From Crossiella cryophila (GTDB lineage: Bacteria > Actinomycetota > Actinomycetes > Mycobacteriales > Pseudonocardiaceae), in contig NZ_JACHMH010000001.1 of NCBI RefSeq assembly GCF_014204915.1, positions 5,047,501 to 5,111,500 of the forward strand: a DNA stretch of 64,000 nucleotides, in the 5' to 3' direction. The notes below the pieces were generated by a model. That model was not told the DNA's origin. It saw nothing but the letters and a program-made list of their open reading frames with translations, and ran no database searches. The stretch's first letter is position 1, and every line of letters begins with the position of its first letter. The translations under genes were made by a program, and so were the position numbers. Of the stretch, positions 49,591 through 58,800 are shown piece after piece.

Positions 49591-50112
49591 ATGAGAACAC
49601 GTATTCTCGCGCTGGCCCTGGCCACCATCGGCCTGCTGGTCAGTACCGGAGTCACCCCGGCCAGCGCCGAGGAGGACTACCTCACCACCCCGACCTCGGG
49701 TGAGGGCTGCCTCGCCCCGCTGTGGGGCAGTCGCGATGCCGGCGCCTACATCGGCTTCGAGCCGTGTGACAAGACGAAGGTGCAGGCCTGGCGCCGGGCC
49801 AACAAGGGTGGCGGCTGGTACACCTACCAGTCGCTGACCTCCGACCTCTGCCTGACCGTGCTCAGCACCGGCCCGGCCGAGGGCGCGGACGTCGTGCAGC
49901 AACCCTGCGCGGACACCCCGGCCCAGCGCTGGAAGTTCGTCCAGCGGGACCCGGTCGCGGTGGCGGTGGAGGTCCGGTCCCAGCTCACGGACAAGTGCCT
50001 GAGCGCGGGCCGGGTGCAGCACACCGCGCCCTCGGACGTGGTGACGCTGGACTGCCTCAACGTCAGCTGGCAGAAGTGGGCCCCGTACCGCTGGGAGCCA
50101 CCGACTTCCTGA
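49591..50112 (+). CDS. Secreted ricin-type beta-trefoil lectin domain protein
   Basis: 173 residues. Signal peptide MRTRILALALATIGLLVSTG, cleavage near ASA-E. The mature part shows the trefoil signature QxW three times (VQAWRR, AQRWKF, WQKWAP) with Cys pairs bracketing the subdomains (GCLAPL...EPCDKT, DLCLTV...QPCADT, DKCLSA...LDCLN). Such domains bind galactose-type or other glycans. It starts 17 bp after the giant protein with AAGGAAA as ribosome-binding site, so the two are likely one operon and both exported. Confidence 0.88.
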   Translation: MRTRILALALATIGLLVSTGVTPASAEEDYLTTPTSGEGCLAPLWGSRDAGAYIGFEPCDKTKVQAWRRANKGGGWYTYQSLTSDLCLTVLSTGPAEGADVVQQPCADTPAQRWKFVQRDPVAVAVEVRSQLTDKCLSAGRVQHTAPSDVVTLDCLNVSWQKWAPYRWEPPTS

Positions 50113-50299
50113 CGCTCTACCAACCGGTCGGTCGGCGGTCCAGCACCGCCGGCCGACCGGCGTCGTTCATCCGCTGTCGTTCATCCGGCGTGCGAACACC
50201 GCGGACCTACCTACCGTTCGGTTGGTGTGCGCGAGCGGTACCGGCCGACCGCACCGCTTGGCCAGCGCGCGCGAACACCGCCGACCGCCCCGCCGCCCT

Positions 50300-50941
50300 T
50301 CACCCGGCGCGCGCGAGCAGCACCGGCGCGCCGGGCCCGGTCAACTCCGCCGCCGGGACCCGGCGCCCGGCCATCGCCATCAGCAACGCCTCCCCGGCCC
50401 CGCGCACCTCGGCCCCCTCGCCAGCCGACCAGTCCACGTCCTCGGCCACCAGCCGCAGCCCCTTGGACCGCCGCCGCGCGTGCAGCGGCGGTGCCTTGCG
50501 CGCCAACCGCAAGGCCCGGAGCAGTCGATCGGCCGGGACGGCCCGGGGCAGGTCAAGCGCCCGCCGGATGTCCTGGTGGTGGATGAGCCCGTCCAGCAGG
50601 GCGACCATGCCGCCGCCGAAGCTCGCGGTCAGCCCGCGCGGCTGGACGTGCCGCTCGAAGGCGTCCAGCAGTTCGGCGGGGGAGAGCGAGCGGAAGTCGG
50701 TCAGGCCGATCGCGTTGGCCCGGTCCAGGCTGAACCGGCCGCGGGCGAACTGGGCCAGGACCTTGCCGAAGGTCAGGTCGTCGTAGCTGATCACGTGCGC
50801 GACGACCTCCCGCACCCGCCACTGTCCGCACAGCGTCGGCGCCTCCCACTGCTCGGCAGGCAGGGTGCGCAGGAAGGCCAGGAAGTCCACGCGCTCGGCG
50901 CGGGCCATGGCGAGGATGCTGGCCGGGTCGTTGGCGGGCAA
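50300..50941 (-). CDS. TIGR03083-type maleylpyruvate isomerase/DinB-fold protein
   Basis: 213 residues. The start is assigned to TTG 50941 because GGGAGG lies seven bases upstream and no ATG or GTG fits. The four-helix DinB fold is visible: LAMARAERVDFLAFLRTLPA, WEAPTLCGQWRVREVVAHV (His of the metal site), and GMVALLDGLIHHQDIRRAL with the second His pair. Members bind a divalent metal and probably use mycothiol. Substrate unknown. It is convergent with the lectin gene. Confidence 0.82.
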   Translation of the reverse strand: MPANDPASILAMARAERVDFLAFLRTLPAEQWEAPTLCGQWRVREVVAHVISYDDLTFGKVLAQFARGRFSLDRANAIGLTDFRSLSPAELLDAFERHVQPRGLTASFGGGMVALLDGLIHHQDIRRALDLPRAVPADRLLRALRLARKAPPLHARRRSKGLRLVAEDVDWSAGEGAEVRGAGEALLMAMAGRRVPAAELTGPGAPVLLARAG

Positions 50942-51070
50942 GGGAAAACCTCCCGATAGCCGGATGGGCGCCCTGCATCCTGCCGTGCGGACCCGGTTGG
51001 CGCACCCTGTTCGACCACTTCGCCCCGGCCCGGTCGGCGCCAGGTCCTCCCAGCACACCCGGGATCGAAG

Positions 51071-51100
51071 TTGACGTCGTCAGGTTGACAGTGTCATTGT
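51071..51100 (+). promoter_or_regulatory. Leaderless promoter with TTGAC direct/inverted repeats before tetR-SDR operon
   Basis: TTGACG (51071-51076), 18-bp spacer, CATTGT (51095-51100), six bases, then GTG 51107. TTGACGTCGTCA and TTGACAGTGTCA within 51071-51094 are two short dyads 14 bp apart, a plausible binding site for the TetR protein they precede. Confidence 0.65.
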
Positions 51101-51106
51101 GGTCCG

Positions 51107-51787
51107 GTGTCGAGCCGGAGAGTGCGGGCCAACCCTGGCGAGGGCGGGCGGCTGCGGGAGGAAGTGCTGCTGGCGGCCGAGCGGATGCTGGTCGAGGCAG
51201 GCACCGAGGACGTGCTCACCCTGCGTGCGGTGGCCGAGCGGGTCGGCGTCACCACGCCTTCGGTCTACCGGCACTTCGCCAGCAAGGACGAGCTGGTCGA
51301 GGCGGTCTGCCTGCGTGCGTGGGACGGCCTTGGCAGCCGCATCCGGGAGGCATGCGCCCGGCTGACCGACCCGTTCATCGCGCTGGGCCAGTGCGGCCGC
51401 GCCTACATCCGGTTCGCCCTGGACCACCCGGTGCAGTACCGGGTGCTGATGCTGCGCCGCACCGAATCCTCGCCCGCGGCGGAGGCCTGCTTCGGCTACA
51501 TGGTCGACGCCGTCACCGCCTGTGTGGCCACCGGTGTGCTGCACGGCGAGCCGCGCCGGCTCGCGCTGAGCCTGTGGTCGGCCATGCACGGCTGCGCCTC
51601 ACTGCTGATCAACCAGCCCTCACTGCCCTGGCCCGCGGACCTGGACGAGTTCGTCAACGAGGTGGTCCGGATGGCCGGGTTCGGCGCCGCGGTGAGCACC
51701 CGGCTCGCCCGCGGGCGGGTGCCGCGCAGCGCGGACGTCACGGCGGGCGCGGACACGATGGTCAACCGGATGGAGGGGCGGAAATGA
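51107..51787 (+). CDS. TetR/AcrR-family regulator
   Basis: 226 residues from GTG 51107. HTH at about 17-63 (LREEVLLAAERMLVEAGTED, LRAVAERVGVTTPSVYRHFA, SKDELVEAV). The C-terminal domain (ALGQCGRAYIRFALDHPVQY, RVLMLRR) is of the WHG type common in actinobacteria. It is translationally coupled by ATGA to an SDR gene and probably regulates the operon. It is divergent from the DinB-like gene. Confidence 0.9.
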   Translation: MSSRRVRANPGEGGRLREEVLLAAERMLVEAGTEDVLTLRAVAERVGVTTPSVYRHFASKDELVEAVCLRAWDGLGSRIREACARLTDPFIALGQCGRAYIRFALDHPVQYRVLMLRRTESSPAAEACFGYMVDAVTACVATGVLHGEPRRLALSLWSAMHGCASLLINQPSLPWPADLDEFVNEVVRMAGFGAAVSTRLARGRVPRSADVTAGADTMVNRMEGRK

Positions 51788-52524
51788 GTCTTGCCGGGCG
51801 GATCGCGCTGGTGACCGGGGGATCCCGGGGGATCGGCGCGGAGACGGCTCGATTGCTGGCGGCCCAGGGCGCCACGGTGTTCGTGAACTACCGGGACAAG
51901 GCCAAGCGTGCCGACCGAGTGGTCGGGGAGATCGAGCGCGCGGGCGGCATGGCCGCGGCGGTGCGCGCGGACCTCACCGATCCGGCCGCGGTGGAGGCGA
52001 TGATCGGGGAGATCCGGGAGCGGGCCGGGTGGCTGGACCTGTTGGTGCTCAACGCTTCCGGCGGTCTGGAACGCGATCGCGCGCCCGGCTACGCGCTCCG
52101 GCTCAACCGCGACGCCCAGGTGTTCCTGGTCGAGGCCGCGCTGCCGCTGCTGCCGCCCTCGGGCCGGATCGTCTTCGTCACCAGCCACGAGGCGCACTTC
52201 CGGCAAAGCCGCCTCGGCTACGATGTGTACGAGCCGGTGGCCGCGAGCAAACGCGCGGGCGAGGACGCCCTGCGCGAGCGCATCCCCGCCCTGACCGCCC
52301 ACCAGATCAGCCTGGTGGTCGTCTCCGGTGACATGATCGAGGGCACCATCACCCCTACTTTGCTGGAACGCGCCAACCCTGGCGCCATCCAGGCCCGGCG
52401 CGCCGAGGCCGGTTCGCTGCCCACGATCGCCGAGTTCGCCGGCGAGGTCGTGGCCGCGGCGTGGGCGGACGTGCCTAGCGGGCACACGGTGTACGTCGGC
52501 GGCGCGGACTACCTCACCGCGTAA
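51784..52524 (+). CDS. Short-chain dehydrogenase/reductase family protein
   Basis: 246 residues from ATG 51784. Rossmann glycine motif VTGGSRGIGAETARLL at 10-25, LVLNASGG near 89-96 in place of the usual NNAG, and the active-site region SHEAHF...YEPVAASK. The catalytic Tyr of YxxxK is not four residues before the Lys; a Tyr lies seven before it. This is a feature I associate with one SDR subfamily, so activity may differ. Probably NAD(P)-dependent. Confidence 0.85.
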   Translation: MSLAGRIALVTGGSRGIGAETARLLAAQGATVFVNYRDKAKRADRVVGEIERAGGMAAAVRADLTDPAAVEAMIGEIRERAGWLDLLVLNASGGLERDRAPGYALRLNRDAQVFLVEAALPLLPPSGRIVFVTSHEAHFRQSRLGYDVYEPVAASKRAGEDALRERIPALTAHQISLVVVSGDMIEGTITPTLLERANPGAIQARRAEAGSLPTIAEFAGEVVAAAWADVPSGHTVYVGGADYLTA

Positions 52525-52879
52525 ACCCCTATTGACCTGGGACGACAACCCCTATTTCAGCTTTTCCAATTCGATTTTCTTCTCCGGCACTCGTGTTAGT
52601 CTCTGCGCCGAACGGCCAACTGGGGGCCGATCGCCTGTTCGCGTCGAGGGGTCGATAACTGTGTACAGTCCGGACTGATCATCAGCGCTTGATCCATTAC
52701 ATCGCTGACCGGAATCGGTCACCCTTTGGCAGTTTCCTGTCAATTAGCTGATGTAATCGATTTCGCTGAGAATACCGCGAAATTCACCAGAGCCTTTCCG
52801 TATTCGGGTTGAGGCTTATTTTCTGTGGCTAGCATCCGGACCACACCTTCCGGAGCCGACCACCCTGGGGGCAGTTGCA
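52525..52879. promoter_or_regulatory. AT-richer leader/promoter region of the PKS cluster, with nested dyads
   Basis: 355 bp clearly richer in A/T than anything nearby, without a convincing gene. ATTACATC (52696-52703) / GATGTAAT (52750-52757) encloses TGACCGGAATCGGTCA (52706-52721), a 16-bp dyad with 6-bp arms. TTGACC lies at about 52533-52538, but a good -10 at correct spacing is not certain. Such long A/T-rich leaders are common ahead of biosynthetic clusters and suggest controlled expression. Confidence 0.6.
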
Positions 52880-55800
52880 GTGCGTGAGCCGATCGCGATC
52901 GTGGGGATGGCCTGCAGGTATCCCGGCGGCGTGACCACGCCGGAGGGTTTGTGGCAGGCCGCGATCAGTGCTGCCGACCTGATCGGGGAAATGCCGGCGG
53001 ACCGGGGCTGGGACCTGGATTCGCTTTACGATCCCGACCCCGACCGGCCCGGCCGGTCTTACACCCGGCACGGCGGATTCCTGGACCGCGCGGGCGACTT
53101 CGACGCCGCGTTCTTCGGCATGTCCCCGCGTGAGGCACTCACCACCGACCCGCAACAACGGCTGCTGCTCACCGCTGCCTGGGAAGCCCTGGAAGACGCC
53201 GGTATCGCCGCGACTTCGATCCGGGGCAGCCGGACCGCGGTGTTCACCGGCGTGATGATGCACGACTACGCGCCCAGGGTGCACACCGTGCCGGACGGCC
53301 TGGAAGGCCACCTGATCACCGGCAACACCGCCAGCGTCGCCTCCGGTCGGCTGGCCTATGTGCTCGGGCTGCACGGCCCCGCGCTCACCGTGGACACCGG
53401 GTGCTCCTCCTCGCTGGTCACCCTGCACCTGGCCGCGGAATCCCTGCACCGCGGCGAAAGCGATCTCGCGCTGGCCGGCGGGGTGACCGTGATGGCCACC
53501 CCGGAGATGTTCGTCGAGTTCTCCCGGCTGCGCGGGCTGGCCCCGGACGGCCGGTGCAAGCCGTTCTCCGCGGCCGCGGACGGCACCGCCTGGTCCGAGG
53601 GCTGCGGTTTGCTGGTGCTGGAACGGCTCTCCGACGCGGTGCGCAACGGGCACCGGGTGCACGCGATCGTGCGTGGCAGCGCGGTCAACTCCGACGGCGC
53701 CTCCAACGGACTGTCCGCGCCCAGCGGTCCGGCGCAGGAACTCGTGGTGCGACAGGCACTCGCGGTCGCCGGTCTGTCCACTTCGGACATCGACGCGGTG
53801 GAGGCACACGGCACCGGCACCACCCTGGGTGACCCGATCGAGGCCCAGGCGCTGCTCAACACCTACGGCCAGGACCGCGCGCACCCGCTGCTGCTCGGCT
53901 CGATCAAGTCCAACACCGGGCACACCCAGGCCGCCGCCGGGGTGGCCGGGGTGATCAAGATGGTGCACGCCATGCGGCACGGCACCCTGCCGAAGATCCT
54001 GCACTTCACCGAACCCAGCCCGCACGTGGACTGGGCCGGTGGCGCGGTCCGCCCGCTGGCCGAGCACACACCGTGGCCGGAGACCGGCCGTCCGCGCCGC
54101 GCCGGGATCTCCTCCTTCGGCATCAGCGGCACCAACGCGCACGTGCTCCTCGAACAAGCCCCCGACCGACCGGTTGGTAGGGACGCGGAAACCGGGGTGC
54201 TGCCGCTGCTGCTGTCCGCGACCTCGCTGACCGCGTTGCGCGCCCAGGCCGCCCGCCTCCGCGCACACCTGGACAACACCGAGGCCGCACTGGCCGATGT
54301 CGGCTTCACCCTGGCCACCGGCCGGGCCCGGTTCGAGCACCGCGCCGCCGTGGTCGCGGCCGACCCGGACACCCTGCGCGCCGGACTGGACGCGCTGGCC
54401 ACCGGTCAGCCCGCGCCGGAGCTGGTCACCGGGACCGCGCAGCGGGACGTGCGCCCGGTGCTGGTCTTCCCCGGCCAGGGCACCCAGTGGACCGGCATGG
54501 CCCTGGACCTGCTGGCCGCCAGCCCGGTCTTCGTCGAACGGCTGGCCGCCTGCCAGCAGGCCCTGTCGCCGTTCGTGGACTGGCAGCTCACCGAGGTGCT
54601 CGCCGATGAGACCGCACTGTCCACAGTGGACATCGTGCAGCCCGCGACCTGGGCGGTGATGGTCTCCCTGGCCGCGCTCTGGCAGGCGCACGGCGTGGAT
54701 CCGGTCGCGGTGGTCGGGCACTCCCAGGGCGAGATCGCCGCCGCCACCGTGGCCGGTGCGCTGTCCCTGGAGGACGGCGCCCGGGTGGTCGCCCTGCGTG
54801 CCAAGGCGATCCGCGCGCTCTCCGGACTGGGCGGGATGGCCTCGGTCGGGCTGTCCCGGGAGCTGACCGAGCAGCGGATCCAGCCCTGGGCCGGTGCGCT
54901 GTGCGTGGCGGCGGTGAATGGTCCCGAGGCCACCGTGGTCTCCGGCGATCCCCAAGCACTGAACGAGCTTTCAGTCGTGCTGGAGGCCGAGGGCGTGCGC
55001 TTCCGGCTGCTGCCGGTCGACTACGCCTCGCACTCACCCCAGGTCGACCTGCTGCGTGCCGAACTGCACACCCTGCTGGCCCCGATCCGCCCGCGCACCA
55101 GTGACATCCCGTTCCACTCCACGGTCACCGGCGAGCTGATCGACACCGCCGGACTCGACGCCGACTACTGGTTCACCAACCTGCGCCGGACCGTCGAGTT
55201 CGAGACCGCCGTCCGCGGCCTGATCACCAAGGGACAGCACGCTTTCCTGGAGTGCAGCACCCATCCGGTGCTCACCGTCGGCCTGCGCCAGCTGCTGGAC
55301 GAGCACACCGAGGACGGCGTCACCCTCGGCACCCTGCGCCGCGAGGAGGGCGGCCTGCACCGCTTCCTGCTGGCCGCGGCCGAGGCGCAGGCCAACGGCA
55401 TCGACCTCCGCCTGGACCGGGCCTTCCCCGGCGGACGGCTCACCGGCCTGCCGACCTACCCGTTCCAGCCGGAACGCTTCTGGCTGCTGCCCACCGCCGC
55501 CGCTAGTGCCACCGCCGAGCACCCGCTGCTGACCACCGCGGTCGTGCTGGCCGGTGGCGACGGCCTGGTCTGCACCGGCACGCTGTCCCAGCGTGCCCAC
55601 CCGTGGCTGGCCGACCACGCGGTCAACGGCACGGTGCTGCTGCCCGGCGCGGCCTTCGCCGAACTCGCCCTGCACGCCGGTGAACTGATCGGTGCACCCA
55701 GACTGGACGACCTGGTGGTGCAACGCCCACTGCTGGTGCCCACCACCGCCACCATCGAGCTGCAGGTCACCGTGGACGCCGCGGGCGCGCTGGCGATCTA

Positions 55801-58800
55801 CTCCCGCCCGGCCCGGGACGAGCCCTGGACCCAGCACGCCACCGGCGCCCTCGGTCACGGCACACCCGAACCGACCGACCGGTCGGCCTGGCCGCCACCC
55901 GGTGCGCAGGAGATCAACCTCGACGGCGCCTACCAGCGACTGGCCGACCGTGGCTACGAGTACGGCCCGGTCTTCCAGGGCCTCCAGCGGGCCTGGCAGG
56001 ACGGCGAGACCCGGTACGCCGAGGTCACCCTGCCCACCGAACCCGGCCGCTACGGCCTGCACCCGGCCCTGCTCGACGCCGCCCTGCACCCGCTGCTGCT
56101 CGGCGCCGACCAGAACCTCCGCCTACCGTTCGGTTGGGACGGGGTGTCCCTGCACGCCACCGGCGCCTCGACGGTGCGGGTCACGCTGACCCCGTCCGGC
56201 CCCGACGCCTACCGGGTCACCATCACCGACCCCACCGGCGCACCCGTGGCCCAGCTCGACTCGGTGTCCCTGCGCCCGGTGCGCACCGACCTGCTCGGCG
56301 GCGACCGCACCCTGTTCCACCTCGACTGGATCCCGGTCCCGCACCGCACCGCCCGCACCGGCAACACCGAGGTCCTGCACGCCACCGGCGCGCACCAGGT
56401 CCTCGCCGCCCTGCGTGACTGGCTGGCCAAGGACCAGGACGGCGTGCTGCTCGTCGTCACCAACCGGGCCGTCGCCACCAGCCCGACCGAGGACGTCACC
56501 GACCTCGACGCGGCCCCGGTCTGGGGACTCGTGCGCACCGCCCAGTCCGAACACCCCGGCCGCTTCGCCCTGGCCGACCTGGACGACCCGGACCAGCTGG
56601 ACGCCGCGATCGCCTGCGACGAACCACAAATCGCCGTCCGCGCGGGCCAATTGCTCACCCCACGCCTGTCCCGCGGCACCGAACCCGGCCAGCCGGTCCA
56701 CCTCGACCCGGACGGCACGGTGCTGATCACCGGCGGCACCGGCACCCTCGGCCGCGCGCTGGCCCGGCACCTGGTGACCAACCACGGCGTCCGCCACCTG
56801 ATCCTCACCGGCCGCCGCGCCGCCGAGGCCCCCGATCTGCCCGGCGCCAAGGTCCGGGTGATCCCGTGCGACGTCGCCAACACCGAAGCCCTGGCCGCCC
56901 TGCTCGCCGACATCCCCGCCGCACACCCGCTCACCGCGGTGATCCACGCGGCCGGTGTCCTGGACGACAGCACGGTCGACGCCCTCACCCCCGAGCAGCT
57001 GGACACCGTGTCCCGCCCCAAGATCGAGGGCGCCCGCAACCTGCACCGGCTCACCAGCCACCTCCCGCTCACCGCGTTCGTGCTGTTCTCCTCGGTGGCC
57101 GGGATCATCGGCACCCGCGGCCAGGCCAACTACGCCGCCGCCAACAGCTACCTGGACGCACTCGCCGCGCACCGCAGGGCACACGGCCTGCCCGCCACCT
57201 CGATGGCCTGGGGCCTGTGGGCCCAGGAATCCGGCATGACCGGCCACCTCAGCGACACCGACCACGCCCGGCTGAGCAGGTCCCGGCTGCGCCCCATCGC
57301 CCAGGAGCACGGCCTGGCCCTGTTCGACGCGGCCCTGGCCGGACCGGCGCTGTCCGTACCCGCCCGCTTCGACTTGACCGACCGCGAATCCGGCGACCGC
57401 CTGCCCATCCTCGCGGGACTGCTCGCCCCCCGCCGCCGAGCCGCCGCCCGCACCCAGCCGGTCACCTTCGTCCCCGGCGACGAACGAGCCGTGCTGGACC
57501 TGGTGCTCAGCACCGTGTCCACCGTGCTCGGCAACGACAGCAAGATCAACCCGGAGCGGGCCTTCCGCGACCTCGGCTTCGACTCGCTCAGCGGCCTGGA
57601 ACTACGCAACCGCCTCAGCGCCGCCACCGGCCTGCGCCTGCCCGCCACCGCCGTCTTCGACCATCCCACCCCCGCCCAACTCGCCGCCCACCTACGCGGC
57701 ACCGCCACCACCCCGGCCCCGATCGCTGCCCCGGTCGCACCCGAGGACGACCCGATCGTCCTGGTCGGCGCTGGCTGCCGCTTCCCCGGCGGAGTGTCCA
57801 CAGTGGACGAACTCTGGACCCTGCTCGCCGAGGGCCGCGACGTCATCACCGACTTCCCCACCGACCGCGGCTGGGACGTCGAATCCCGCTACACCAACGA
57901 TTCCGTGCGCCGTGGCGGTTTCCTGGCCGACGCCGCCGAGTTCGACCCCGCCTTCTTCGGCATCCCGCCCCGCGAAGCCCTGGTGATGGACCCGCAACAA
58001 CGGATCCTGCTGGAAGTCGCCTGGCACGCCCTGGAATCCGCGGGCATCGACCCGGCCACCCTGCGCGGCAGCCGCACCGCCGTGTTCACCGGAACCATGG
58101 GCAGCGACTACGCCCACCGCGAGCACGAGATCCCGGCCGACCTCAGCGGCCAGGTCTCCATCGACAACGCGAGCAGCGTCGCCTCCGGCCGCCTGGCCTA
58201 CTTCTTCGGCTTCGAGGGCCCCGCGATCACCCTGGACACCGCGTGTTCCTCCGCCCTGGTCGCCATGCACCTGGCCGCCAGAGCCCTGCGCGACGGCGAA
58301 TGCACCCTGGCCCTGGCCGGCGGCGTCACCGTGATGACCACCCCCACCCTGTTCGTCGAATTCTCCAAGGTCTACGCCCTGGCCCCCGACGGCCACTGCA
58401 AACCCTTCGCCGCGGCCGCCAACGGCACCGCCTGGAGCGAAGGCGCCGGACTCGTTGTCCTGGAACGACTCTCCGACGCCCGCCGCAACGGCCACCAGAT
58501 CCTGGCCATCCTGCGCGGCAGCGCCATCAACTCCGACGGCGCCTCCAACGGCCTCACCGCCCCCAACGGCGCCGCCCAGCGCCGGGTGATCCAGGCCGCC
58601 CTGTCCGCAGCGGGCCTGCGACCGTCCGAAGTGGACGCGGTGGAAGCCCACGGCACCGGCACCACCCTGGGCGACCCCATCGAAGCCCAGGCCCTGCTGG
58701 CCACCTATGGCCAGGACCGCGACCGCCCGGTGCTGATCGGCTCGGCCAAGTCGAACCTGGGGCACACCCAGGCCGCGGCGGGGGTGGCCGGGGTGCTGAA

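Noticed and set aside
52552-52743. 63-residue minus-strand frame in the PKS leader
   Set aside because: No ribosome-binding site, poor codon bias and overlap with probable regulatory dyads.
52880-53340. KSQ-type loading module at the start of the PKS
   Set aside because: The active-site residue is Cys175, not Gln, and no loading AT/ACP precedes it.
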